Below, one piece after another: positions 26,748 through 36,500 of a DNA stretch of 64,000 nucleotides. This DNA comes from Promineifilum sp. (lineage in GTDB: Bacteria; Chloroflexota; Anaerolineae; Promineifilales; Promineifilaceae), in the NCBI GenBank assembly GCA_017983515.1, contig JAGOBF010000001.1:57092-121091 (forward strand), written 5' to 3'. A program made the translations under genes and the position numbers. Below the pieces are notes generated by a model that searched no databases, was not told the origin of the DNA, and saw nothing but the letters and a program-made list of their open reading frames with translations. The stretch's first letter is position 1, and every line of letters begins with the position of its first letter.

Positions 26748-28067
26748 ATGAGAATGGTCGATCTGATCGCTCACAAGCGCGACGGTGGCGAACTGACCAC
26801 TGGCGAGATCAATGACTTTATCCGCGGCTACACCGCCGAGGACATCCCCGATTACCAGGCCGCCGCGCTGCTGATGGCCGTCTACCTGCGCGGCATGAGC
26901 CGTCGCGAGACGGTCGATCTTACCCTGGCCATGGCCCATTCCGGCGACACGCTCGACCTCCACGACGTCGCCCCGTTCATCATCGACAAGCATTCGTCGG
27001 GCGGCGTGGGCGACAAGACCAGCCTGGCCGTATTGCCGCTGGTGGCCGCCGTCGGTGTACCGGTGGGCAAGATGAGCGGCCGCGGCCTGGGCAGCAGCGG
27101 TGGCACGCTCGACAAAATGGAGTCATTCGCTGGCTGGTCGTCGGCCCTGACGCTGCAACAGTTCAAACGCCAGTTGCGCGAAATAGGGCTGGTGCTGGCC
27201 GGGCAGACCAACGTGCTGGCTCCGGCCGACGGCAAACTCTACGCCCTGCGCGACGTAACCGCCACCGTCGACAATCGCTCGCTCATCGCCGCCTCGATCA
27301 TGTCCAAAAAGCTGGCCGCCGGGGCCGACGCCATCGTCCTCGACGTGAAGACCGGCAGCGGCGCGTTCATGCCCACCGTTGCCGCCGCTGAAGAGCTGGC
27401 CCGGCTGATGGTCGATATCGGTGAGGATGCCGGGCGGCGCGTCGTGGCCTTGATCTCCGACATGAATCAGCCGCTCGGCCACGCTGTGGGCAACGCGCTG
27501 GAAGTGCGCGAGGCCATCGACACGCTGAGCGGCGGCGGTCCGGAGGATTTCTGGGAGCACTGCCGGGTTGTGGCCGGCCACATGGTGCTGCTGGCCGGTA
27601 AGGCGGCTACTTTGGAAGAAGCCGAGGCGCTCATCGCCGCGGCGCGGGCCGACGGCCGCGGCCTGGCCAAATTCCGCGAACTCGTTGTCGCTCAGGGCGG
27701 CGACGGCCGCCAGGTCGATGACCCCGACCGGCTGCCCCAGGCCCGCTACGTCGAACCCGTAGAGGCCAAGCGCAGCGGCTACATCGCAGCAATGGACACC
27801 GGCGAACTGGGCTGGGTGTGCGTCCATTGCGGCGGTGGCCGCATGGTCAAAACGGACAAAGTCGATCCGGCCGTCGGCTTCCTGTTACCGGTCAAGATAG
27901 GCGATTACGTCGAGGCCGGGCAGCCCATCGGCGAGATCCATGCCAACGATGAGATGACCTTGCAGCAAGCGCAGCGCGACATCCCCGCGACCCTCACCAT
28001 CGCCGACGAACCCGTGCTGCCGCAACCGCTGTTCTATGCGACTATTTATGGGAAAGAGGGCAATTAG
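26748..28067 (+). CDS. pdp: Pyrimidine-nucleoside phosphorylase (thymidine phosphorylase family)
   Basis: 439 residues, normal length. Family motifs: MVDLIAHKRDGGELT at the N-terminus, IDKHSSGGVGDKTSL near 83-97, and MSGRGLGSSGGTLDKMES near 117-134, the thymidine phosphorylase signature. Further on are SIMSKKLAAGADAIVLDVK and the C-terminal barrel-sandwich domain. It splits uridine, thymidine or deoxyuridine with phosphate, giving base and (deoxy)ribose-1-phosphate in the cytoplasm. CGGAG lies about nine bases before the ATG. Its position opposite a nucleoside deaminase supports nucleoside salvage. Confidence 0.95.
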   Translation: MRMVDLIAHKRDGGELTTGEINDFIRGYTAEDIPDYQAAALLMAVYLRGMSRRETVDLTLAMAHSGDTLDLHDVAPFIIDKHSSGGVGDKTSLAVLPLVAAVGVPVGKMSGRGLGSSGGTLDKMESFAGWSSALTLQQFKRQLREIGLVLAGQTNVLAPADGKLYALRDVTATVDNRSLIAASIMSKKLAAGADAIVLDVKTGSGAFMPTVAAAEELARLMVDIGEDAGRRVVALISDMNQPLGHAVGNALEVREAIDTLSGGGPEDFWEHCRVVAGHMVLLAGKAATLEEAEALIAAARADGRGLAKFRELVVAQGGDGRQVDDPDRLPQARYVEPVEAKRSGYIAAMDTGELGWVCVHCGGGRMVKTDKVDPAVGFLLPVKIGDYVEAGQPIGEIHANDEMTLQQAQRDIPATLTIADEPVLPQPLFYATIYGKEGN

Positions 28068-28159
28068 CTACAGATGGCAACGGGCAAAACGGATTTCAAG
28101 ATGAATCGTTTAATCCATATCGTCAGTCAACATCCGTAGCCAATTATCGGAGGAAGGTT

Positions 28160-28957
28160 ATGGAACTACTGGGCATCGACATCGGCGGATCGGGCATCAA
28201 GGGGGCGATTGTCAACGGGATTACAGGCGAGCTGGTCACGGAGCGACGACGCCTGACGTCACCGCAGACGTTCCAGCCGGATGAAGTGGTGGCCGGCGTC
28301 GCCCAATTGGTGAAGGAGTTCGACTACAACGGCCCCATTGGCGTCGGCTTCCCGGCCGTAGTCATGCGTGGCACAGTGGTGACCCCGCCCACGGCGCTGG
28401 CTTTCCCTGGCTGGGAGAACGTCAACCTGGCCGAGCGGCTGAGCACGGCCACCGGCTGCCCCATTACCGTCGCCAATGACGCCGACGTCGCCTGCCTGGC
28501 CGAGATGTATTTTGGCGCGGGCAAGGGCCGGACGGGCGTGGTCATGGTCTTCACCATCGGCACCGGCATCGGCAGCGCCCTCTTCACCGACGGCCGCATC
28601 GTGCCCAATACCGAGCTGGGCCGGCTCTATCTGCGCGGCCGCAAGAAAACCATCGAACAATGGGCTTCCGACCGGGTGCGCGAGGAAGAAAAACTGAGCT
28701 GGAAGGAATGGGGCGAGCGGCTAAACGAGTACCTCAACTACGTCGAACTCCTCTTCTGGCCCGACGCCATTATCATCGGCGGCGGGGTCAGCAAGAAACA
28801 CGAGAAGTTCTTCCCCCACATCAAACTGCGCGCCGAATTGTTGCCGGCCGCCCTGCGCAACGAGGCCGGCATCGTCGGCGCGGCCATGGCCGCCCTGGAT
28901 GTCCATGACCCGCAGCCCTGGGAACTGCCCGGCGCGGGTCATGCCAATGGAGAATGA
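28160..28957 (+). CDS. ppgK: Polyphosphate glucokinase, ROK family
   Basis: 265 residues. LGIDIGGSGIKGAIVN (phosphate loop) at the N-terminus, PIGVGFPAVV, VANDADVACLAEMYFGAGKG and FTIGTGIGSALFTDG match bacterial PpgK. The zinc-binding GHxxC motif of typical ROK kinases is absent, as in PpgK. It phosphorylates glucose using polyphosphate (or ATP) in the cytoplasm. GGAGGAAGG precedes the ATG. It follows the nucleoside phosphorylase by about 90 bases and may be co-transcribed with it. Confidence 0.92.
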   Translation: MELLGIDIGGSGIKGAIVNGITGELVTERRRLTSPQTFQPDEVVAGVAQLVKEFDYNGPIGVGFPAVVMRGTVVTPPTALAFPGWENVNLAERLSTATGCPITVANDADVACLAEMYFGAGKGRTGVVMVFTIGTGIGSALFTDGRIVPNTELGRLYLRGRKKTIEQWASDRVREEEKLSWKEWGERLNEYLNYVELLFWPDAIIIGGGVSKKHEKFFPHIKLRAELLPAALRNEAGIVGAAMAALDVHDPQPWELPGAGHANGE

Positions 28958-29090
28958 GGCCGGCAATGAGGGCTGAGCCTGGAAGCAGACGAGAAGGGCA
29001 AAAAGGGAGAAAAGGCGACCTTTCTCTTCCCTCCTCGCCTGTCCCCCTGCTCCCCGGCCGACTCATCGGGAGCTTGGAGAACGCACACGC

Positions 29091-30440
29091 ATGACGACCC
29101 CCAAACCCGGCCCCCGCACCGTCTATCTATCCGGCACATCCCTGTTGCCGCTGGCCGAATCCCTGGTCGCCCTGGCGAATAGCGACGGCGGGTTGATCGT
29201 TCTCGGCCTCGACCGCGACGGCCGGGCGGCCGGCGAAATCTGGGAAGAAGAGGCCGAACTGGCCCTGCGCGAGGCGGCCGCCCTGTGCCGGCCACCCGTC
29301 CCCAGTCACTTCCAGTCCGTGGAACTGCCCGCCGGGCGCTTCATCGGCATTCAGGTGCCGCGCAGTCTGGAACTGCACAGCCTGGCCGACGGCCGCGTCC
29401 TGGTGCGCCGCCGCGACGAGAACCGCCCGCTGTCCGGCGAAGAGATTCGCGCCCTGGCCGCCTCGCGGCCCACGGCCGACTTCGAGACCGATCCCGTCCC
29501 CGGCGCAAAGCCGGGCGACCTGGACACCGAGACCCTGCGCGAATATCTGGAGAAGCGCGAGACGCGCACCGGCGCGCGCTCCACATCCGTCTCCCAACTC
29601 ATGCACGAGGTGGGCGCGACCGACCGCGAGGGCACGCCCACTCTGATCGGACTGCTGTTGTTCGGCCGCAACCCGCAAGCCTTCCTGCCCCAGAGCGGCG
29701 TCGTCTTCGTCAAGTTCCCCGGCACCGAGCCGCGCGGCGAGGACGGCGGCATCGGCTACGGACGGCGGGCCGAACTGACCGGGCCGGTCGCCCGCATCAT
29801 CGAGCGCGCCTGGACGCTCGTCTTCGACGAGATGCGCGTCGGAGCGACGGTCAATGGGCTGGAGCGGGAAGAACTGCTGGAGTATCCCCGCTTCGCCGTG
29901 CGCGAGGCCCTGGTCAACGCGGTGGCCCACCGCGATTATCGCATCAGCGGCCGGCGCATCGAGATCCGCATGTACGCCGACCGCCTGGAGATCATCAGCC
30001 CCGGCGGTCTGCCCGGCTACATGACCGTCGATAACCTGGTGGAGGAGCACTTCTCGCGCAACCCGCGACTGGTGAACGGGCTGTTTCAATGGGGCTACAT
30101 CGAGGAGCTGGGGCTGGGCATCGACCAGATGATCGAAGAGATGTTGCAGGCCGGGCATCCGCCGCCCGAATTCCGCGCCACGCCCCACTCGTTCACTGTC
30201 GTCCTTTCCAACAAACGCGACCGGCCGAGCGCCCCCAAGTGGACGCGCAGCATGAACGAGCGACAGACGCAGGCCGTCAACTTCGTCCGCGAAACGGGCA
30301 GCATCACCAATCGCGAATATCGCCAACTGTGTCCCGATGTCTCGCCGGAGACGCTGCGCCTCGATTTGGTCGACCTCGTTGACCGGGGCGTGTTGCTCAA
30401 GATCGGCTCCAAGAAAGGCACGTACTACATCCTCAAATAA
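29091..30440 (+). CDS. AlbA/Schlafen-type putative transcriptional regulator with GHKL-like domain
   Basis: 449 residues. Residues 15-110 are an AlbA_2/divergent-AAA-like domain (LVALANSDGGLIVLGLDRDG, ending VLVRRRDENRPLSGEEI). The middle, about 235-370, is an HATPase_c_4-like region (FAVREALVNAVAHRDYRISG, LEIISPGGLPG, NPRLVNGLFQWGYIEELGLG). The C-terminus (380-449) is a winged helix (NFVRETGSITNREYRQL). Such proteins are probable ATP- or nucleic-acid-binding regulators; they occur in many genomes and in some conflict loci. The target is unknown. It lies upstream of the VWA gene, with a 157-base gap containing nested dyads. Confidence 0.85.
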   Translation: MTTPKPGPRTVYLSGTSLLPLAESLVALANSDGGLIVLGLDRDGRAAGEIWEEEAELALREAAALCRPPVPSHFQSVELPAGRFIGIQVPRSLELHSLADGRVLVRRRDENRPLSGEEIRALAASRPTADFETDPVPGAKPGDLDTETLREYLEKRETRTGARSTSVSQLMHEVGATDREGTPTLIGLLLFGRNPQAFLPQSGVVFVKFPGTEPRGEDGGIGYGRRAELTGPVARIIERAWTLVFDEMRVGATVNGLEREELLEYPRFAVREALVNAVAHRDYRISGRRIEIRMYADRLEIISPGGLPGYMTVDNLVEEHFSRNPRLVNGLFQWGYIEELGLGIDQMIEEMLQAGHPPPEFRATPHSFTVVLSNKRDRPSAPKWTRSMNERQTQAVNFVRETGSITNREYRQLCPDVSPETLRLDLVDLVDRGVLLKIGSKKGTYYILK

Positions 30441-30531
30441 TGAGCTACTTAAAATGATTGGCTACGGATTCACCCCGACGATACGGATTTTTTGTCCGTT
30501 TTGTCCCTGTCGCTTCGTAGCCACTGTTTAA

Positions 30532-30597
30532 TCCCAAATTTATCCCAACTTTTGACTTGGGATAAGTTGGGAAACGTCGCTAAATCCCAATTGGGTT
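30532..30597 (+). promoter_or_regulatory. Nested TCCCAA/TTGGGA dyads directly before the VWA gene
   Basis: TTATCCCAA (30540-30548) and TTGGGATAA (30557-30565) form a perfect 9-bp-arm inverted repeat. It overlaps the alternative CCCAACTT (30544-30551)/AAGTTGGG (30564-30571), and a CCCAATTGGG palindrome ends two bases before ATG 30598. The copies could be a repressor array or mutually exclusive RNA hairpins covering the start codon. Confidence 0.6.
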
Positions 30598-33498
30598 ATG
30601 AGTTTCACCACGCCCGTCGCCCTGCTCCTGCTCTTGCTATTGCCGCTCATGGCCTGGCTGGTCTGGCCGCGACGGCCCGGGGCACGGCTGCTCTCCGGCC
30701 GGTTGGGATTGATTTTGCGGTTGCTCATCGTCGCTCTCGTCGTCCTCAGTTTGGCCGGGGCGCAACTCGTTCGCGCCGTCGATGATCTGGCCGTCGTCTT
30801 TCTGGTCGACGTCTCCGATTCGATGGGTGACGACAACATCGCCGCGGCCGAGCAGTTCGTTCGCGCCGCCGTGGCCCAGATGTCGCCCGACGATCGCGCC
30901 GCGATCATCCTCTTCGGCAGCAACGCCCTCGTCGAGCAGCCGTTGCGGTCGCTCGACGCGCCGGCCAGCCTGCCGCCCTTCGCCTCCCAGCCGGCGCGCA
31001 TCGCCACCGACCTGGCCGAGGCCATCCGTCTCGGCCTGGCCCTTCTGCCGCCCGATGCCGCGCGACGGCTGGTCATCCTGAGCGACGGCGCGGCCACCAC
31101 CGGCGACGCGACCCAGGCCGCGCGGCTGGCGGCGGCGTCCGGCGTCTCCATCGATACGCTCCACATGCCACGCCCGCCGGCCGAAGGTGAGATCATCCTG
31201 CGCGATGTCGTCGCTCCGGTCCGCGTCGGCCAGGGTGAGACCTTCCGGCTTGAGGTGAGTGCCGAGAGCACCGCCGCGACCGATGCCGTTTTGCGCGTCA
31301 TGGGCGACGGAGCCGTTATCTATGAACAGACTGTCCGCCTGCAGCCGGGGACAAATAATCTTGCTGTCCGTCTGCAGGCCGGGGCCCCCGCCTTCGCCCG
31401 CTATCGGGTGCAACTCTCGCCAGTGGGCGCGGCCGACGCCTATCCGCAAAATAACGAACTGGCCGCCTTCACCGAAGTGGTCGGCCAGCCGCGCGCGCTG
31501 GTCGTCGCCGCCAAGACCGATGGAGAGGGCGCAGCGGTCGACGAGGCCGCGCAGCTGGTCGAGACGCTGACCGCGTCGGGCCTGTCCATCGACCGCGCCA
31601 CACCCCTCACGCTGTCGTCCGGCCTGGCCGACCTGGCTGATTACGCCGCCATCGTGTTGGCCAACGTCAACGCCCGCGATCTTTCGCCGCGCAAGATGGC
31701 GACGTTGCAGGCCTACGTTCGCGATCTGGGCGGCGGGCTGGTAGCCGTGGGTGGCCCGGACAGCTTCGGCGTGGGCGGCTACTTCGATACGCCGCTGGAG
31801 GAAGCGCTGCCGGTCAACATGCAGATCGACGACCCGGAGCGCTTCCCGGCCGTCAGCATGGTCCTGGTCATCGACCGGTCGGGCAGCATGGCCAGCACCG
31901 AGGGCGGCGTCACCAAGATTCAGTTGGCGGCCGAGGGGGCCATCCGGGCACTGGAATTGCTCAACGACTTCGACGACATGACCCTCATCCCGGTCGACGA
32001 AGCGCCGGACGAGATCATCGGGCCCATCACTGCCGCCAATCGCGACGAGGCCATCGCCCGCATGCGTGGGCTGGGCGCGGGCGGCGGCGGCATCTTTGTG
32101 CGCACCGGCCTGGAAGCGGCCGCCCGGGCCCTGGCCGCGAGCGACAACGAGGTAAGGCACATTATTGTCCTGGCCGACGGGGCGGACGCCGAACAGCAGG
32201 AAGGCGTGGCCGAACTCATCGAGGAACTGACCGCCGATGGCATCACCGTATCGATGATTAGTATCGGGGCCGGTCCGGACACGCCCTGGCTGCAAGCGAT
32301 GGCCGAGTTAGGCGGCGGCCGCTTTCATCTGACCGACCAGGCCGCCAACCTGCCGCAGATTTTCACCCAGGAGACGCTCGCCATCCAGCGCAACTACGTC
32401 ATCGAGGAGCGCTTCTTCCCCACCCAGGCCGCCACCCATCCCATCCTGACCGGCATCACCGCCACGCCGCCGCTCTACGGCTACGTGGGCACGAGCGCCA
32501 AAGCCACGGCCCAAACGCCGCTGGTGACCCATCTGGGCGACCCGTTGCTGGCGACCTGGCAGTACGGCCTCGGCCGCAGCGTCGCCTGGACATCCGACGC
32601 GACCGGCCGCTGGGGTCGCGACTGGGTGCGCTGGGCCGGATTCGGCGCGTTCTGGAACCAGGCCGTGCGCTGGTCGTTCGGCGCGCGGGGAGCCGAGGGG
32701 CTGTCGGCCTCGGTGCGGCTCGACGGCGAGACGGCCCGGCTGGTGGTCGACGCCCAGACCGACGGCCGCTTCCTCAACGACCTGGCGCTGACCGCCAACG
32801 TCGTCGATCCGGCCGGGGAAGCACGGCCGGTCGAGTTGCGACCCGTGGCCCCCGGCCGCTATGAGGGCACGTTCACCCCGACGGCCGAGGGCGCGTACTT
32901 CATCGGCGTCGGAACGGCCGACGGCGCTCTCCAGACCACCGCCGGCTGGGTGCTGGGCTACTCGCCGGAGTACGCCGCGCTCGACGACGACCCGGCGCTG
33001 CTGGCCGCGCTGGCCGAGGCGACCGGCGGCCGCACGCTCGACATCGGCGACGCCGCCGGCACAGCGGCCGTCTTCGACCACAACCTGCCGGCCGCCGCCG
33101 CCGTGCAGCCGATCTGGCCCTGGTTGACACTGGTGGCCGCCTTGCTGCTGCCGCTGGACGTGGCCGCGCGGCGGCTGACGCTGACCCGGCGGGATTGGGC
33201 GCGGGCGTGGGGAAAAATCAGGACTTATGAGCCAGGAAACAGGCATGAGGCGATGGAGCCGGAGCGAGGCGAAGGGCTGGCGCAGTTGTTGCGGGCCAAG
33301 GAAAAGAAGGCGGAGGCATTAGGCGGCAGGCATTACCCATCAGGAATAAGGCCGGGAGACGAGCCATCGGCGAGTGGCATTTCCCCGGCAGGGGACAATC
33401 CGGCCGAGCCGCCGAGCGCGGCCGATTCATCGCCGGCCGCGCCAGGCCTGGAAGAGGAGTCGTTGGCGGCGCGGCTGCGAAAGCGGCGGAACTTGTAG
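30598..33498 (+). CDS. Membrane protein with two VWA domains and a GATase1-like domain
   Basis: 966 residues. Two N-terminal spans (about 5-23 and 38-56) precede a first VWA domain with a complete MIDAS (D71, S73, S75). A class-I-glutamine-amidotransferase-like domain (about 295-415, GGGLVAVGGPDSFGVGGY) follows, then a second VWA domain with MIDAS D426, S428, S430. A further beta domain precedes a C-terminal span (about 838-862) and a charged cytoplasmic tail. BatA/BatB- and YfbK-like envelope proteins share this build. It probably binds metal-dependent protein partners outside the membrane. No MoxR ATPase is adjacent. It is preceded by nested dyads at 30540-30596 and converges on the STAND gene, with both stops inside one hairpin. 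Confidence 0.85.
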   Translation: MSFTTPVALLLLLLLPLMAWLVWPRRPGARLLSGRLGLILRLLIVALVVLSLAGAQLVRAVDDLAVVFLVDVSDSMGDDNIAAAEQFVRAAVAQMSPDDRAAIILFGSNALVEQPLRSLDAPASLPPFASQPARIATDLAEAIRLGLALLPPDAARRLVILSDGAATTGDATQAARLAAASGVSIDTLHMPRPPAEGEIILRDVVAPVRVGQGETFRLEVSAESTAATDAVLRVMGDGAVIYEQTVRLQPGTNNLAVRLQAGAPAFARYRVQLSPVGAADAYPQNNELAAFTEVVGQPRALVVAAKTDGEGAAVDEAAQLVETLTASGLSIDRATPLTLSSGLADLADYAAIVLANVNARDLSPRKMATLQAYVRDLGGGLVAVGGPDSFGVGGYFDTPLEEALPVNMQIDDPERFPAVSMVLVIDRSGSMASTEGGVTKIQLAAEGAIRALELLNDFDDMTLIPVDEAPDEIIGPITAANRDEAIARMRGLGAGGGGIFVRTGLEAAARALAASDNEVRHIIVLADGADAEQQEGVAELIEELTADGITVSMISIGAGPDTPWLQAMAELGGGRFHLTDQAANLPQIFTQETLAIQRNYVIEERFFPTQAATHPILTGITATPPLYGYVGTSAKATAQTPLVTHLGDPLLATWQYGLGRSVAWTSDATGRWGRDWVRWAGFGAFWNQAVRWSFGARGAEGLSASVRLDGETARLVVDAQTDGRFLNDLALTANVVDPAGEARPVELRPVAPGRYEGTFTPTAEGAYFIGVGTADGALQTTAGWVLGYSPEYAALDDDPALLAALAEATGGRTLDIGDAAGTAAVFDHNLPAAAAVQPIWPWLTLVAALLLPLDVAARRLTLTRRDWARAWGKIRTYEPGNRHEAMEPERGEGLAQLLRAKEKKAEALGGRHYPSGIRPGDEPSASGISPAGDNPAEPPSAADSSPAAPGLEEESLAARLRKRRNL

Positions 33499-33522
33499 AA
33501 GCGATTTGCCAAATCGCTCTAC
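33495..33522. terminator. Bidirectional hairpin overlapping both convergent stop codons
   Basis: GTAGA-A-GCGATTT, loop gcc, AAATCGC-TCTAC (33495-33522), one bulged base. It contains the VWA stop (TAG 33496-33498) and the STAND stop (33521-33519). No long U-tract follows, so termination may be incomplete or factor-aided. It may belong to a dispersed palindrome family. Confidence 0.65.
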
Positions 33523-36500
33523 TCCCTGCACGCCCGAGGTTCACCCTCCGGCAAAAAGGCCAGATACTCCTGCAGCTTGGCCTCATCCCAATCGGGGTTA
33601 TCGGCGAAGAGAGTCTCGCAGGTGAAGGCGACCAGTTCCTCCGGCGACCTATCCGCCAGCTTCTCAGCCGCGTCCGCGCCGCCGATGGCCTCGATAAGGT
33701 TCAGATCGATGTAGACAACGCGGCCGTCGGTGTAAAGAACGATGAAGTTGTTTGTTTCGGGAAAATAGAACGCCTGTTTAACGCCCAGACCGAGACTCAC
33801 AAGCGAACGCTCGCCGATAGCGATTTCACTCGTGCCTCCCTGAAATAGAACCCGATAGTACTCGTGATCGGCGCTAAGAATGAACGCATTCTCCGCAAGC
33901 CGCTCACCGCTTTTGTCGTTCACGACCTCGCCGGTGCCCATCCGGCGCAGTTCTTTCGGCACGTCGGAATAATCAACAACAAAGAAGGGGCTGTGAGGGA
34001 TGTGAAACACCTTATCAACAACGCCAGCCAGCGGGATGACCAACTCGTTATCCGTTTGGCGCAGTTCGCCTGGCGCAGTGAAATAAGCGACGACGTAGAA
34101 GGGGCTGTCAGGAATGGGGAAAACAGCAGCAACCTCACCAGCGAGCGGGGTGACCTGCTCGTTATCCGTTTGGCGCAGTTCGCCCGGCGCGGCCGAATAA
34201 GCAACGACGTAGAAGGGGCTGTCAGGAATGGGGATGACATCAGCAACCCTGCCAGCCAGTGGAGTGACCTGCTCGCTATCTGTCCGGCGCAGTTCACCCG
34301 GCGCAGCGGAATAAGCGACGATGTAGAAGGAGCTGTCAAGGATAGGATCGACGGCAGTGACATCGTCCTCGAGTAGAATAACCTCCCTGCCATCCGTCCG
34401 GCGTAGTTCGTCCGGGGCGTCGAAATAAGCGACGACAAAGAAGGGGCTATCAGGGATAGGAGTGACGCTATCAATATAATCAGGGAGTTGGATAACCTGC
34501 TCGTTATCTGCACGACGCAGTTCGCCCTCTGCATCGTAATATCTGATTACGAAGAACGGGCTGTCGGGAATATCAATGACGTCATAAACTTTGTGGTCGA
34601 GCTTAATGACTTGCGCACCGTCTGTCCGGCGTAGTTCGTCCGGGGCGTCGATATAAGCGACGACAAAGAAGGGGCTATCAGGGATAGGATTGACGCTATC
34701 AATAAGATCAGAGAGTTGGATAATCTGCTCCTTATCTGCACGACGCAGTTCGCCCTCTGCATCGTAATATCTGATTACGAAGAACGGACTGTCGGGAATA
34801 TCAATGACGTCATAAACTTCGTACTTGAGCTTAATGACTTGCCCACCGTCCTTCCGGCGCAGCTCGCCCGGGAGGTCCGTATATCCGACGATGAAGAAGG
34901 GACTGTCGGGGATGGGATAAGCGGTCTCAGCGTCGCCAGTGAGCTGGACGACTTGCCCGTCATCTATCCGGCGAAGTTCACTAGGGAAGTCGGAATAATT
35001 AACAATGAAAAAAGGAATGTCGAGACGATGGGGAATATAGTCAAATTCTCCATTTAAAGGAGCGATGGATGCGCCCGTCGTGCCGGATATCAAGCCATCC
35101 TTACCAAGTAGATAGTCCACCACGTATACAGTATTGGTGTAAATTCCGGTGAGCGCAGCCACCGTATCGGTGATAGGGTTTACTGTTCGACCCTGAATTA
35201 AGTTGTTAGCCACTTTGTGTGCTACTTCGTCGGTGACCTGGTCACTTCCGGCCATGAGTGCCGCCTCCAGCAGCAACCGGTCGGCCAGCAACGGGTCGCT
35301 CTCGAAGACTCTCTCGCTCTGGTTCAGCAGCAGGCGGGCTCTGGAGTCATTGAGATTCACTTCGGCCCGTGTCGCCTCAAAGGCAGTGGTGGATTGGGCC
35401 GCCACTGCCTTTGCCTCGGAATGGCTAGCCGTATTCCATTGCAATAAGGCGAACACAGCGGCGAACATCGCCAGCGCCGTAAATGCGCTGACCCCCACGA
35501 ATGCCCGGCGCGTCAGCTTTTCCCGTTGGCGGCGAGCCGCCTCCTTCTCTTTCGCTTCTAGCTCCTCCTCGGCCGTCGCCGCGTCCAGGAAGGCGCGTGC
35601 CGTCGCGGTCATACTCGCCGCGTTGTCAACCGCCCATCCCCGTGCCGCGGCCAGTTGTGCGCCGTCATAGAGGTAGCTGGGGTCGCGCCCGCCCTCGTCC
35701 CACTCGGCCGCCGCCGCCGCCAGCCGCCGCTCCAGCCGCAGCGCCTCGCGGTTGTCGCGCAGCCACTCCTGCAGCGCCGGCCATTCGCGGATGAGCGCCT
35801 CGTGGCTCACCTGCGCCGCGGCGTCGTCGGCCGACACCAGCCGGGCCTGGGAGAGAGCGTTAAGCACGGCCTCGGCCTCGCTCCGGGCGGCGGCGTCACC
35901 CGGCATCAGGTCGGCCAGGGCCACGCGGCGGCGGGTGTCCTCGGCCCCCTCGCCCAGTTCGGTCAGTTGCAGGAAGATGCGCCGGGCGATTCGCTGCTGT
36001 TTCTCGTCGAGATCGCCGTAGGCTCGCTCGGCCGTGCGGGCGATGGCCCCGCCGACGCCGCCCGCTTCGCTGTAGCCGTAGTGGGTCAGCCGCCACGCCT
36101 CGCGCCGCTTCCAAGTCTCCAGCAGGGCGTGGGACAGCAGCGGCAGCGCGCCCGCCTCGTCCCCGGCGTCGCGCACGATTTTGTCGGCCAGCCCCGGCTC
36201 CAGCTCGTAGCCGGTGCGCAGCGCCGGCCGCTCCACCGCCTCGCGCAGTTCCACCTCGTCCATCGCGCCGATGAGCTGCTGGCGCTGCTGCAGGGCGTCG
36301 CGCAGGCCGGGATAGCGCAGGCAGTGGTGGTAGAAGTCGGCCCGCAGGGTGAGCACGACGGTCGTTGCCCCGCCCCCGGCCGCGGCCAGTAAGCCGTCGA
36401 TGAAGGCGGCCCGCTCCGGTTCGTCCTTGCACAGGGTGAACAGTTCCTCGAACTGGTCGACCAGCAGGAAGGCGCGCGGCTTGCGCTGCCGTTCCAGGTA

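Noticed and set aside
30637..32295. 552-codon frame on the minus strand
   Set aside because: It is a shadow of the double-VWA gene; both MIDAS motifs are on the plus strand.
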